A stretch of 64,000 bases of DNA from Deltaproteobacteria bacterium (GCA_024276935.1 JAJRWH010000023.1:1-64000); one strand, 5' to 3'; shown: positions 8,327-17,561, counted from the first letter of the stretch. The notes: generated by a model not told the origin, from the letters alone. Program-made: numbers and translations.

Positions 8327-10696
8327 TTACAAAATCGCTTCAGGAGGTAAGAGTTCTGTCTTTTGCTGTGAACAGGAGGAAGGAGTAACTGGCAGCAACG
8401 TCCGGGCAACAATCTCGTCAACCCGTTCGACCAGATGAACCTCGATATCCTTGAGCAGCTGGTCGTCAATTTCGGCCAGGTGTTCCCGGTTCCGCATCGG
8501 CAACAACACCGTCTTGACCCCGGCGCGCCGGGCAGCCAGCAATTTTTCCTTGACGCCACCAATCGGCAGAATTCGCCCGGTCAGAGTCAACTCGCCGGTC
8601 ATTGCAACATCTCGCCGGGCAGCACGGCCACTCAACAAGGAGATGATGGCCACAGCAATTGTCACGCCGGCAGAAGGTCCATCTTTAGGGATCGCACCGG
8701 ATGGAACATGAATATGAAGATCACTTTTTTCGAAAAAATCTTCCTCAAGACCGAACAATTGGGCGTGTCCCCGGACATAACTCAACGCGGTTTTTGCTGA
8801 CTCCTGCATCACGTCACCCAAGCTGCCGGTCAAGGTAAGATCCTTACAACCGGCCATCCGAGCGGCCTCAATGAACAGGATATCACCCCCCGCTTCAGTC
8901 CATGCCAGCCCTGTCACAACACCGATCCGGTCCCGCTCAGCCGCAACGTCAACAAAGTAGGTACAGGGACCAAGCAACCCTTCAATATCCTTGGCATCAA
9001 TCCGTTTGAGCGGTTCATCACCCTGAGCAATCAGGCGTGCTTCCTTGCGGCAGACTGCGGCAATTTTGCGCTCGAAATTGCGCACCCCGGCCTCACGGGT
9101 ATAGTCATGCAGAATTTTGCGTACTGCTGCAGGCGTAAATTCAAGTGGATATCGGCTAAGCCCGTTTTCTTCAATCTCTTTCGGGATCAAATATTTGTAG
9201 GCAATCTGTTCTTTATCTTCATCACTGTAACCACTGAGACGAATCACTTCCATCCGATCACGCAGGGCACTCGGAATTGGATCCATGATATTGGCCGTGG
9301 TAATAAACATGACCTTTGACAAATCGTACGGTACGTCCAGATAGTGATCTCGAAAACTGTCATTCTGTTCAGGATCAAGAACCTCCAACAACGCTGATGA
9401 TGGGTCGCCACGAAAATCCTGGCCGATTTTATCAACCTCATCGAGCATAAAAACCGGGTTATTCGATTCGACACGGCAGATTTCCTGAAGGATACGCCCG
9501 GGCAGTGCACCAATATAGGTGCGGCGGTGCCCCCTGATTTCAGCTTCGTCTTTCATCCCCCCCAGTGACACCCGGATAAATTTGCGCCCCATTGCTCTGG
9601 CAATAGAACGACCCAAACTGGTTTTCCCGACTCCCGGCGGTCCGACAAAGCACAGAATCGGTCCCTTGGTATTCGACTTCAGACTACGAACGGCAAGGTA
9701 TTCAAGGATCCGCTCCTTGACCTCTTTCAAATCATAGTGGTCTTCATTCAGAACCCGCTCTGCCTGTCTTATATCGAGATTATCCTGAGTCCCTTTTTGC
9801 CAGGGGGTCGAACAAAGATAATCAAGATAGGTTCGTGACACCGTATATTCAGGAGAGGCCGGATTAATCTGTTCGAGACGGCGCAATTCTTTTTCTGCAA
9901 CCACCAGCACTTCTTCAGGCATCTCAGCTGTTCTGATTCGTTTGCGCAACTCAGTGATTTCAGCCTGCCGCGGGTCCTGCTCGCCTAGTTCCTGCTGAAT
10001 CTGTTTCATCTGCTCGCGCAGCAGCTGTTCTTTTTGTGACTTACCCAGCCGTTTGTTGACTTCCTGGTCAATTTCACCTTTGACCTGAAGCTTCTGAACT
10101 TCAGTTGTCAAATGCATGTAGACAGATTTCAGCCTCTCAACAGGATCAAGAATCCCCAACAGTTCCTGCTGAATCCCCGGATCAACCCCCAGATAAACCG
10201 TTATCAGATCGGCCAAACGGCCCGGATCTTCAATCCGGTCAATCATTTTCAAAACATCTTCTGGCAAAGGCCGGCCATAGGCCAAGGCTATTTTCAGCAA
10301 AGCGTTGACACTTTGAACCAACGCCTCAACCACCAGGCCACGCTCCTCTTTTTCAACGACCAGTTCTATCTTTGCCTTCAGACAAGGTTCAGTCTGCACA
10401 GCAGTATGCATGATAAACCGTTGAATCCCTTCGATAGTGACCTTGCCACCACCGTCAGGAAACTTGATCAGCTGATTGATTTTGCAGACTGTCCCAATCC
10501 GGGGATGTTCATCAAAAGTACAAACATTGTTGGGCCCGGGGCAATAAACCGCACCAATCATCTGGTTGCCCTGCATCGCCTCTTCGATAACAACAATGGC
10601 TTCCCGCGAGAAAAATAATGGAATCACCATATAGGGGAAAATTATATGTTCTTTTAATGGATAGATTGGAAGTACATCAGGAATTTGCGTCTTCAT
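8327..10696 (-). CDS. lon: ATP-dependent protease Lon
   Basis: Product of 789 residues, the usual length for bacterial Lon. Domains in order: N-terminal LAN substrate domain from residue 5 ([20 protein letters not shown]), a helical linker, AAA+ domain with Walker [11 protein letters not shown] and Walker B FMLDEVDK, and the serine-lysine protease domain with the catalytic serine in KDGPSAGVT. It degrades misfolded and regulatory proteins in the cytoplasm. The ATG at 10694-10696 is chosen because the family starts here; an in-frame ATG at 10762 would add 22 residues that lie entirely in the palindromic leader. A possible promoter (TTGACG at 10810-10815 on the minus strand, weak -10 near TAGGGT) lies upstream. 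No heat-shock consensus was recognised. Confidence 0.97.
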   Translation of the reverse strand: MKTQIPDVLPIYPLKEHIIFPYMVIPLFFSREAIVVIEEAMQGNQMIGAVYCPGPNNVCTFDEHPRIGTVCKINQLIKFPDGGGKVTIEGIQRFIMHTAVQTEPCLKAKIELVVEKEERGLVVEALVQSVNALLKIALAYGRPLPEDVLKMIDRIEDPGRLADLITVYLGVDPGIQQELLGILDPVERLKSVYMHLTTEVQKLQVKGEIDQEVNKRLGKSQKEQLLREQMKQIQQELGEQDPRQAEITELRKRIRTAEMPEEVLVVAEKELRRLEQINPASPEYTVSRTYLDYLCSTPWQKGTQDNLDIRQAERVLNEDHYDLKEVKERILEYLAVRSLKSNTKGPILCFVGPPGVGKTSLGRSIARAMGRKFIRVSLGGMKDEAEIRGHRRTYIGALPGRILQEICRVESNNPVFMLDEVDKIGQDFRGDPSSALLEVLDPEQNDSFRDHYLDVPYDLSKVMFITTANIMDPIPSALRDRMEVIRLSGYSDEDKEQIAYKYLIPKEIEENGLSRYPLEFTPAAVRKILHDYTREAGVRNFERKIAAVCRKEARLIAQGDEPLKRIDAKDIEGLLGPCTYFVDVAAERDRIGVVTGLAWTEAGGDILFIEAARMAGCKDLTLTGSLGDVMQESAKTALSYVRGHAQLFGLEEDFFEKSDLHIHVPSGAIPKDGPSAGVTIAVAIISLLSGRAARRDVAMTGELTLTGRILPIGGVKEKLLAARRAGVKTVLLPMRNREHLAEIDDQLLKDIEVHLVERVDEIVARTLLPVTPSSCSQQKTELLPPEAIL

Positions 10697-10766
10697 TTTA
10701 TGACCCGTCCGTTTTGGGTTCCCCCGCACCTCCGGCGGGTTGCAGACTCTTCCATGAGTCATAAAA
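10694..10766 (-). promoter_or_regulatory. Structured palindromic leader at the lon start codon
   Basis: Arms GTCATAAAA (10758-10766) and TTTTATGAC (10696-10704) pair perfectly over 9 bp and the inner arm reaches the first base of the lon ATG. Inside are a CCCGC/GCGGG hairpin (10723-10727 with 10735-10739) and a GACTC/GAGTC hairpin (10745-10749 with 10756-10760). The GAGTC arm shares bases with the outer stem, so the two cannot form together. In the closed form the weak ribosome site GGACGGG lies within the structure next to the stem. It could be a cis-regulatory RNA or a small dispersed palindromic repeat; I cannot assign it to a known class. Confidence 0.5.
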
Positions 10767-10987
10767 GTTTTCTAAGATTTCACCATAACCCTAACAGATT
10801 GAAACCGGTCGTCAACTTTTTATGAATATCTTAATCTTGAGATCGACCGAAAAAACAACCCCTTATTTCCTAGCGGATAAGTCAATTAACAAATGAAAAA
10901 TCGACTCTTTGTCAGCAAGAGACCACAATTTGCGATAGCATTCTTTCAGTGTATCAGGTTCCACATGTTTGACAGGAGAATGCAAAG

Positions 10988-11950
10988 ATGAAACGGATTG
11001 CCGTACTGACCAGTGGGGGAGATTGTTCCGGAATGAACGCCGCCATTCGGGCAGTTGTTCGCGCCGGATTGGCCGCCGGGCTTGAAGTTATAGGTATTCA
11101 GAAAGGCTACCAGGGACTGATCGATCGTCACTACGAACTGATGAGTACAAAATCGGTCAGTAACGTTCTGCAACGTGGCGGCACAATCCTGCAAAGTGCC
11201 CGTTGCAAAGAAATGCGCGACATGGCGGGCCAGAGACTGGCTGCTGAAAATCTTGCCGGGATGGGTGTTGAGGGACTGATTGTAATCGGTGGAGATGGTT
11301 CCTTAAATGGTGCTCTAGCTCTGACTCAACAGGGAACAAACGTTATCGGGATTCCCGCTTCGATCGACAACGATATTCCCTTTACCGACATGGCTCTTGG
11401 TGTCGATACCGCGCTTAACAACATTGCCCGGGCTGTCGACAACATCAAAGATACCGCATCATCTCACGACCGGGCCTTTCTGGTTGAAACCATGGGTCGA
11501 AACTGCGGTTACCTGGCAGTGGTTTCAGCTATTTCATGCGGCGCAGAATACTCTTTGATTCCTGAAGAGCCCTATGATCTCGAAGAGATTTGTCAGGAAC
11601 TGCGGCGACGCTATCAGCAAGGGCGCAGTAACTCGATCATCATGGTTGCTGAAGGAGCGGGAAACGCCCAGAAAATTGCCGAACAGATCAAGGATAAAAT
11701 CGGTTTCGAAACCCGGGCAATTGTCTTGGGACATTATCAGCGTGGCGGTTCACCAACTGTTTTTGATCGCCTGTTGGCGGCTCGCTTTGGTCAAGCGGCA
11801 GTGGAGAACCTGCTGAGTGGAGAACGGGGGAAAATGCTTGGTTTGAAAAACTCGGGAATCCAGCTGACTACACTTGAGAAAGTCATTTCTGCAGGAATCC
11901 GCCCGATCGACAAACTGCTACCACGATTGGCCAGCAATCTGGCTGTGTAA
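10988..11950 (+). CDS. pfkA: ATP-type 6-phosphofructokinase
   Basis: Product of 320 residues, the standard length of bacterial PfkA. It phosphorylates fructose 6-phosphate in glycolysis. Visible motifs: LTSGGDCSGMNAAIR at the start, GGDGS at 101-105 followed by LNGA (the small residue pattern of ATP users; pyrophosphate enzymes have GGDDT), the catalytic SIDND at 126-130, TMGRNCGYLA, and LGHYQRGGSPTVFDR near the C terminus. The segment GIPASIDNDIPFTD differs slightly from the E. coli PGTIDNDIKGTD pattern. AGGAG lies 11 bases before the ATG. It is monocistronic, divergent from lon and convergent with hypF, whose stop is 5 bases beyond its own. Confidence 0.94.
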   Translation: MKRIAVLTSGGDCSGMNAAIRAVVRAGLAAGLEVIGIQKGYQGLIDRHYELMSTKSVSNVLQRGGTILQSARCKEMRDMAGQRLAAENLAGMGVEGLIVIGGDGSLNGALALTQQGTNVIGIPASIDNDIPFTDMALGVDTALNNIARAVDNIKDTASSHDRAFLVETMGRNCGYLAVVSAISCGAEYSLIPEEPYDLEEICQELRRRYQQGRSNSIIMVAEGAGNAQKIAEQIKDKIGFETRAIVLGHYQRGGSPTVFDRLLAARFGQAAVENLLSGERGKMLGLKNSGIQLTTLEKVISAGIRPIDKLLPRLASNLAV

Positions 11951-11954
11951 AATA

Positions 11955-14228
11955 TCAGGTCTGTAAAAAACGCCCGGCAATGGCCGCTTGTCCAAGAGCA
12001 ATACCGCCATCATTGGGTGGAACCTGGCGATGTGTCAAAACTTCAAAGTGCTCATTCTTCAGCAGCTGACAGACTCTTTCTGTCAAATATGCATTCTGAA
12101 AGACTCCGCCAGACAGGACCACCGGACGCGCCCCGTACTCTGCGCGAATCTTCACACAGGATTGCAGAACAATATCAGCAAGCCCCTGATGAAAACGAGC
12201 GCTGATCTGCCCGGCCGACACTCCCTGCTCCAGATCAGCAACCAGCTGCCTGGTCAGGGTCGAAAACGTAACCACAAACTGCCCTGCCCTTTTCTCTAAC
12301 TCGAATGTGTAGGCGGGCAATGACAAACAATCGTCCAGGCACATTTCCAGCTCAAGAGCAGCCTGCCCCTCATAACTGACGATATTGCGTAATCCGGCCA
12401 GGGCCGAAACAGCATCAAACAAACGACCACAACTGGAAGTCAATGGTGAATTAATCCCTTTGCCCAGCATCTGGCACAAAAGCTTTTTATCAGCAGGCGA
12501 AATATCATCAAACAGCGATAACTCAGGAATATCTTCACCAAAAGCCTGATACAGCAGGCTGAATGCCATCCGCCAGGGCTCACGAGTTGCGGCATCTCCC
12601 CCGGGCATTGCCAATTCGCTCAGGTGCCCGACACGCTCAAAGCCGCCCAAGTCACCCAGCAGAAATTCACCTCCCCAGATATGCTGATCGCTGCCATAGC
12701 CAATCCCATCGAAAATAACGCCGATCACCTCTTCATCACGACCGTTATCGACCAGACAGCTGGCCAGGTGCGCATGATGGTGCTGAATCGCAAGTTTGGG
12801 AACATTCGGGATAGTCTGAGCAAAGGAGGTTGACGCATAATCGGGATGTAAATCATGAGCGATCAATTCAGGATGCACACCGAGTAATTGTTGCAGATGG
12901 TCGTTCGCCTGATGAAGTGATTTAAGAACAGCGGGGTTCTTCAGATCACCAATATGATGACTGAGAGTCGCGCGATCTCCACTGGTCAGACAGATACAAT
13001 TTTTCAATTCGGCCCCAACTGCCAGCACAACAGGCTGTGCAACCGGCAAGCGGACAGCGCGGGGAACATAGCCCCGTGAACGACGCATAAGAACAGGCGC
13101 GTCGGCCAGAACCCGCACAATCGAATCATCAGTACGGATATGAATCCTGCGGTTGTGCCCCAGATAAAGATCGGCAATTCCTGCCAGATGCGAAAAAACC
13201 TCGGTATCTTCGAAGACAATCGGCTCATCGGTCTGATTGGCGCTGGTCATCACCAACGCCGGAAATTCTTGCAACAGCAGATAATGCAAGGGGGTATAAG
13301 GCAACATCACACCAAAATAGCGATTTCGCGGCGCAACCAGTTGACAGATCAACCGCTGCTCAGCCCGCTGTTCGAGCAAAACAATCGGACGTTCAACCGT
13401 TTCAAGCAGGCGTTTTTCTTCCGTAGTGATCTGGACAAATTCTGCCGCAGCGTCCAGATCACGAGCCATCAAGGCAAAGGGTTTTTCGTCCCGTTTTTTC
13501 CGTTGGCGTAACCGGGCCACAGCTTTTTCATTATGAGGATCTACGGCCAGATGATATCCGCCCAGACCTTTAATTGCGACGATTTGTCCCCCGTGCAAAG
13601 CCTTGACAACTTCGGCCAGAGGATCTCTGGTTGCCAGCTTGTGACCGGCATGATCATACAATTTCAAATCGGGACCACAAGCAGAACAGGCGTTGGGTTG
13701 GGCGTGAAAACGACGCGAAACAGGATTGTCATACTCTTGCTGGCAAGAGCTACACATCTGAAAATCGGCCATCGTTGTCGAAGGCCGATCATAGGGAACA
13801 GCAGTCACCAGACTGTAGCGAGGCCCACAGTTGGTGCAGTTGATAAAGGGGTATAGATAACGTCTGTCAGACGGGTCAAAAAGCTCTTGCAGACAATCCT
13901 GACACACGTGCGTATCGGGTGAAATCTGTGCCACCAGGTGATCTGATTGCTGACTGGAAACAATCCTGAACCCGGATTCTCCCGTCAGGGGCTGCTCTTC
14001 CAGATAAAATCGGCTGATGCTGGCAAGTGGCGGTAATTGATTACTGAGGGCGGCAACAAAATCATCGACGGCAGAGGAAAAACCTTCAACCTCCAGCAGA
14101 ACCCCGGCACTGTCATTAAGAACCCAACCATTCAAACGAGACTCACTGGCCAGGCGAAAAACAAAGGGACGAAACCCTACCCCCTGGACAATTCCTTCAA
14201 TTCGAATTTGCAGACGTTTCAATGACAT
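11955..14228 (-). CDS. hypF: [NiFe]-hydrogenase maturation carbamoyltransferase HypF
   Basis: Product of 757 residues containing all HypF modules: acylphosphatase domain (VQGVGFRPFVFRLA at 12-25), two zinc-finger pairs (CQDC with CTNC, CSSC with CSAC), a YrdC/Sua5-like domain, and a Kae1-like carbamoyltransferase domain with the HHHAHLASC signature and GVIFDGIGYG. It makes the thiocarboxamide on HypE that becomes the cyanide ligand of the NiFe centre. The start at 14226-14228 fits the family; an ATG 30 bases upstream is possible. A perfect 9-bp hairpin (14225-14246) covers this start codon. No other hyp or hydrogenase gene is in the window. Confidence 0.95.
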   Translation of the reverse strand: MSLKRLQIRIEGIVQGVGFRPFVFRLASESRLNGWVLNDSAGVLLEVEGFSSAVDDFVAALSNQLPPLASISRFYLEEQPLTGESGFRIVSSQQSDHLVAQISPDTHVCQDCLQELFDPSDRRYLYPFINCTNCGPRYSLVTAVPYDRPSTTMADFQMCSSCQQEYDNPVSRRFHAQPNACSACGPDLKLYDHAGHKLATRDPLAEVVKALHGGQIVAIKGLGGYHLAVDPHNEKAVARLRQRKKRDEKPFALMARDLDAAAEFVQITTEEKRLLETVERPIVLLEQRAEQRLICQLVAPRNRYFGVMLPYTPLHYLLLQEFPALVMTSANQTDEPIVFEDTEVFSHLAGIADLYLGHNRRIHIRTDDSIVRVLADAPVLMRRSRGYVPRAVRLPVAQPVVLAVGAELKNCICLTSGDRATLSHHIGDLKNPAVLKSLHQANDHLQQLLGVHPELIAHDLHPDYASTSFAQTIPNVPKLAIQHHHAHLASCLVDNGRDEEVIGVIFDGIGYGSDQHIWGGEFLLGDLGGFERVGHLSELAMPGGDAATREPWRMAFSLLYQAFGEDIPELSLFDDISPADKKLLCQMLGKGINSPLTSSCGRLFDAVSALAGLRNIVSYEGQAALELEMCLDDCLSLPAYTFELEKRAGQFVVTFSTLTRQLVADLEQGVSAGQISARFHQGLADIVLQSCVKIRAEYGARPVVLSGGVFQNAYLTERVCQLLKNEHFEVLTHRQVPPNDGGIALGQAAIAGRFLQT

Positions 14229-14246
14229 GGCAGCATTCTGCCATGT
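14225..14246 (-). promoter_or_regulatory. Perfect hairpin covering the hypF start codon
   Basis: ACATGGCAG and CTGCCATGT pair over 9 bp around a 4-base loop; the chosen hypF ATG is in the 3' arm of the RNA stem. If this ATG is used, the fold would hinder initiation. If the upstream ATG at 14258 is used it would be inside the coding region and of less meaning. Confidence 0.4.
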
Positions 14247-14327
14247 TCTCAGCTGCATTTAAACCACAGAACTGACGCCGGAAGATTTTTAATCTTGGCT
14301 CAAGTGGAGGCAATAAAACTTTCAGAC

Positions 14328-14834
14328 TTAGCTGGCAACCTGAAGAATACTCGACAGGCGTTCTTTCCGGGCCATATCAATCTCGGTCTCCAGATCAAAC
14401 GAGGATTTTTCGCGCGAATATACTGCATCCCCGAAATAGCGCGAAAACAACCGGTACCCCTCCTGACCCTCCGGGCCAGAGCCGGGATAATGACGAGAGT
14501 AGGCTTCGGGCGGCGGGAAACTGACCGAAGCGTCTGCCTCTTCACTGGCAAAGGCAATCTCGTAAACCTGACAACTGAAAAGATAGAGCAGGTACTGCAC
14601 ATCCAGAGCTATTTCCTGCGCTTCTTCGCTGCGAGCAAAACGCAGGGCTGTTCGACAGCGATCATGCAACGCAAGAAAGGTTCGCTGTGACGTGGCAACA
14701 ATCTGAAAAAGGTCCTTGCGGGTTCCTCGACCATGGCCCTTTTTAAGCTCTTCCAGACCGCGTTTCTTACCCCCCTCGAGCAAACGCAGGACTCCTTCAG
14801 AACACTTCTCCAGATAACCGATCAACTCTTCCAT
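14328..14834 (-). CDS. Conserved-looking hypothetical protein, helical
   Basis: Product of 168 residues, not recognised. It begins MEELIGYLEKCSEGVLRLLE and is mostly alpha-helical by residue pattern, with a basic stretch near residue 25-40 and a proline/tyrosine-rich loop around residue 110 (PPPEAYSRHYPG). There is no signal peptide or membrane segment. Codon use and the absence of competing frames support a real gene. It lies between hypF, 99 bases downstream, and the IS200-like relic 48 bases upstream of its start. No function can be inferred from the neighbours. Confidence 0.65.
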   Translation of the reverse strand: MEELIGYLEKCSEGVLRLLEGGKKRGLEELKKGHGRGTRKDLFQIVATSQRTFLALHDRCRTALRFARSEEAQEIALDVQYLLYLFSCQVYEIAFASEEADASVSFPPPEAYSRHYPGSGPEGQEGYRLFSRYFGDAVYSREKSSFDLETEIDMARKERLSSILQVAS

Positions 14835-14881
14835 CGCTCTATTTCCCCATTTCCAAGGTTCTTTTTTAATAGGCTTTGATC

Positions 14882-14969
14882 GGGTTTAATTCCCCGCAGC
14901 TTGCTGCGTGACTTAGCAAAGGTTGCAGGCTGTTGATACCCCGTAGCTTGCTGCGGGGTGATTCATTTG
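14882..14969 (+). mobile_element. 88-bp non-autonomous IS200-like relic (both ends, no transposase)
   Basis: The left part (14882-14908) matches the transposase-proximal end of the IS at 38679-39197: both carry ATTCCCCGCAGCTTGCTGCG preceded by GGGTT and one or two bases. The right part (14934-14969) matches the other end of that IS: TGATACCCC, an imperfect hairpin ending GCGGGG, and a shared TTCATTTG. Hairpins are at 14895-14908 and 14939-14958, each with a TT loop. Only about 25 bases separate the two ends, so this is a minimal derivative that could be moved in trans by the TnpA encoded further along. Confidence 0.75.
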
Positions 14970-15069
14970 TGAGTATTTTAGTAATATATCGCGGCGCAAG
15001 TCAACAAGCAACAGGGCCCGCGTAAAAAATCATCGTGGCAGGATAGAAATCAGGAAGGGTATCTAGACT

Positions 15070-15690
15070 CTAGAGTCGTGTTGCACGACCAATAATCATG
15101 GGAGAGGCAACAGCCGGGGCTCCCAGCATGACCTCCTGACGAAGGTCGAGTTGAAAACCGGTCGACTCAAGCAAAAGAGCTGTCTGCCTGGTCAGATGAC
15201 AATTACAGGCGAGAGGTCGCCAGAGCGGCTGCCAGAACCGTTGCCAGAAAAAAAGACGGGCATCCTGGGCGGCAACGTGCTCCATGAGCACCAACTGACC
15301 GCCAGGTTTCAAAACACGAAACACCTCTCGCAATGTCTGTTGCGGGTCAGCAACTGAGCACAACACCAACGTCGAAACGACAACATCAAGACTGGCATCC
15401 TCTACCGCCAGACATTCGCCAGGCCAATCGTAAACCTCAGCCCCGGGTAAAGAGACTTGACGCAGGGCCGATTCTAGTTTTCGCCGCATGGCATCATCGG
15501 GCTCACAAAGAACAAGTCGCTCAAGCGCAGAAGAATAATGTGGCAGATTTGCACCGGTGCCAGCACCGATTTCAAGAAGGGTTCCCTGGAGATCGGCCAT
15601 CAACTCACTGCGCCAACGACGCAAACACAAGGATTCAACCTTGCTTATGGCCTGATCATAAATCTTCGCTACCAAGCGACGATATAGCAA
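15070..15690 (-). CDS. Class I SAM-dependent methyltransferase
   Basis: Product of 206 residues of the Methyltransf_11 type. Motif I is LLEIGAGTGANLPHY (about residue 35-49), then an acidic residue after strand 2 (LVLCEPD), motif with DASLDVVVSTLVLCSV, and FRVLKPGGQLVLMEHVAA. These are the SAM-binding elements; the substrate is unknown, with resemblance to UbiE/phosphatidylethanolamine-type methyltransferases such as METTL7-like proteins. The start is a TTG at 15688-15690 with GGGAG 5 bases upstream. The next gene upstream on the same strand ends 18 bases before it, so the two may be cotranscribed. Confidence 0.85.
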   Translation of the reverse strand: MLYRRLVAKIYDQAISKVESLCLRRWRSELMADLQGTLLEIGAGTGANLPHYSSALERLVLCEPDDAMRRKLESALRQVSLPGAEVYDWPGECLAVEDASLDVVVSTLVLCSVADPQQTLREVFRVLKPGGQLVLMEHVAAQDARLFFWQRFWQPLWRPLACNCHLTRQTALLLESTGFQLDLRQEVMLGAPAVASPMIIGRATRL

Positions 15691-15708
15691 AACAACTCCC
15701 TGTATAAA

Positions 15709-16041
15709 TTATTCTGTAAATAAATCATCGATTGTAAATGGGCTGACAAGAGGCTTGTCATTCGAAAAAACAAGTTCAGGCAAGTGCTGATCCCCGGCCC
15801 CAGTGGAGAGAAAAGAGATCTCCTGAGTGACACAAAATATCAAGGGCGGATCCGCATCGGGATTATTAATCTGCTGAATCAGTTGCGGATGTTGAGATAA
15901 CAGATTCTGCGTCAGTCGTTCGGCCTGGTCGGCAGTCTCTGCTACCAGCTCAACTGTCGTCACAAAAGAACAGGGGCCCTGCCCGGCATGATCAGCAAGC
16001 TGAAAGTTTCGTCCTGTCACCTGCACACGATAAAAAGGCAT
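15709..16041 (-). CDS. Hypothetical protein
   Basis: Product of 110 residues that I do not recognise. It starts MPFYRVQVTGRNFQLAD and has an alternating hydrophobic pattern followed by a helix (AETADQAERLTQNLL), suggesting a small alpha/beta fold. It has no signal or membrane segment. It lies 18 bases after the GFA-like gene and 18 bases before the methyltransferase gene, so it is probably part of a rhodanese-GFA-this-methyltransferase transcript. Function unknown. Confidence 0.6.
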   Translation of the reverse strand: MPFYRVQVTGRNFQLADHAGQGPCSFVTTVELVAETADQAERLTQNLLSQHPQLIQQINNPDADPPLIFCVTQEISFLSTGAGDQHLPELVFSNDKPLVSPFTIDDLFTE

Positions 16042-16059
16042 CTACAAATTAATCCCGGG

Positions 16060-16530
16060 TCAATAAAAACTGGGGTCAATCCCCTGCGGCAATGTACCGG
16101 TTTCAATGACAACCTCGGGAATCCAGTTTTCCTGGCGTTTACGCAACATCTCTGGCGGACTGAGAGTATCATGATGAATTGCGACCAAATGGCTGCGATC
16201 AATATGCAAACCGTTGATACTGTTGGCGTTCAAGACCGCGTAAAGCTGATCCTCAATATCACAGGTAATCAGGGGAAACACACCACATACCGTGCACAAC
16301 AGCACTTCGGCGGTTTCACTTCCGTACCTGTACCAACGGATCGATTGTTCATCTTCTATCTGCACCTTAAGTCTTCCCCGTGGGTGGGAGGTATATGTTG
16401 CCCCCTGCCTGGTACAGAAAGAACAGTCACAACTGCGAATCGGCAGTTCCGTCTTGGGAACAGGGGCCAAAAGGGTATAAGCAATATTTCCACAATGGCA
16501 ACGACCACTGATTTCGAAATCTCCGCTCAT
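16060..16530 (-). CDS. GFA/CENP-V domain protein
   Basis: Product of 156 residues with the zinc-binding pattern of the glutathione-dependent formaldehyde-activating enzyme (GFA) fold: CHCGNIAY near residue 11, CDCSFCTRQGA near residue 34-40, and CTVCGVFP near residue 79-82. Most family members are not characterised; formaldehyde activity was proposed for one. The ATG at 16528-16530 overlaps the stop of the rhodanese gene (ATGA) and has AGGAG upstream. The neighbour suggests a sulfur- or thiol-related role, but this is only contextual. Confidence 0.85.
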   Translation of the reverse strand: MSGDFEISGRCHCGNIAYTLLAPVPKTELPIRSCDCSFCTRQGATYTSHPRGRLKVQIEDEQSIRWYRYGSETAEVLLCTVCGVFPLITCDIEDQLYAVLNANSINGLHIDRSHLVAIHHDTLSPPEMLRKRQENWIPEVVIETGTLPQGIDPSFY

Positions 16531-16925
16531 CGCTTCTCCTTTTGTTCAATGGCACCACCTGCCTCAACCCAGGCCTCGAAACCGCCGCCCATATGGGCAA
16601 CGTTTTCCAGACCCATCCGCTGGCAGACATCTGCGGCCAGCGCAGACCGCCAGCCCTTGTTACAGAAAAACACCAGGGGTTTCGGCTTGGCAAATATCTT
16701 GTTGAAATAAGGGCTTTCGGGATCAAGCCAAAATTCCAGCAACCCTCGCGGGACATGTTTACTGCCGGGGATAGTCCCTTCACGCCACAGCTCTCGCACA
16801 TCGCGAAGATCAATCAACAAAAGCCCCTGCCGCTGCTCTTCGGTCAGCAGATCGGCAACCGGAATCGTCTTGATTCCTGCCTCGGCTTCAGCAACCAGTT
16901 GTTTAAATCCGACCTTCAGACCCAT
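16527..16925 (-). CDS. Rhodanese-like domain protein
   Basis: Single-domain rhodanese of 132 residues. It shows LLIDLRDVRELWREGTIPGS early on, then the active-site loop with cysteine (FFCNKGWRSA), and the C-terminal GGFEAW. Such proteins carry persulfide sulfur or bind related anions in the cytoplasm. GGAGG is 6 bases before the ATG. It overlaps the GFA gene by 4 bases. Sulfurtransferase activity is likely because the cysteine is present; the loop sequence does not fit the arsenate reductase type. Confidence 0.88.
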   Translation of the reverse strand: MGLKVGFKQLVAEAEAGIKTIPVADLLTEEQRQGLLLIDLRDVRELWREGTIPGSKHVPRGLLEFWLDPESPYFNKIFAKPKPLVFFCNKGWRSALAADVCQRMGLENVAHMGGGFEAWVEAGGAIEQKEKR

Positions 16926-16975
16926 TTTATCCTCCGTCGTTTTTTATCGACAACAGATTGACACACCCCACAGCT

Positions 16976-17491
16976 TTATTTCTTTTTCTCGGTCTTTTTG
17001 GCGGTCTCGATATTTTCCTTGATGTAATCCTGTATCGCCTTTTGTACCTGAGGCATGACCTGTTGCGCATGCTGACGACCGATTTCCATCGACCTCTGCA
17101 TCAGAATCGGGCTTTTTTCTGCCATTTTCTGCCCGAGAGGACTTTTACTGAAATCGATAATCCCCTGTAACTCCTCTTCGGTAAAGGTGTCGGCGTAAAG
17201 CTGGATGTATTCATCTTTCAATTTGTCCCAGCTCAGTCCCTCAAACAGCAGATCCAGAGCAATTTTTTGCATTGCCTGGAGATTCTTTTCCCGTTCATCA
17301 GGAATATCAATGGCCTCCAGTTGAGAAAAGATAATTCCTTCAATTTTTCCATACATCAAATCTACCTGATCCTTGACCTTGTTGATATTGAGAAACTGTT
17401 CAGCCAGCTGACGACGGCTGGCGTCATCCGCTGTCGCACTCAAAGGAAGGGAAAACAACAAAACCAGGGCAAAAACAATCATCTTTTTCAT
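16976..17491 (-). CDS. DUF2059 periplasmic protein
   Basis: Product of 171 residues with a clear signal peptide (cleavage near ATADDA, about residue 22). The mature part is helical and contains LYADTFTEEELQGIIDFSKS followed by PLGQKMAEKSP, the DUF2059 signature, and ends in a lysine-rich tail. The family is periplasmic and without a known function. GGAG lies upstream of the ATG. It stands between the helicase-nuclease pair and the rhodanese gene, 50-70 bases from either side. Confidence 0.88.
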   Translation of the reverse strand: MKKMIVFALVLLFSLPLSATADDASRRQLAEQFLNINKVKDQVDLMYGKIEGIIFSQLEAIDIPDEREKNLQAMQKIALDLLFEGLSWDKLKDEYIQLYADTFTEEELQGIIDFSKSPLGQKMAEKSPILMQRSMEIGRQHAQQVMPQVQKAIQDYIKENIETAKKTEKKK

Positions 17492-17561
17492 ATCGGCTCC
17501 AGTCGTTTAGGGACGGGGCTGCGAAACAGGCAGCAAAAGAATTAAGAGCGCAAGAAGAACC

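Noticed and set aside
10112-10618. 168-residue plus-strand open frame inside lon
   Set aside because: Shadow of lon; no ribosome site and no recognisable domain.
10697-10762. Longer Lon starting at ATG 10762
   Set aside because: The added residues come from the palindromic leader and are not part of the family; the ATG at 10696 fits the LAN domain start.
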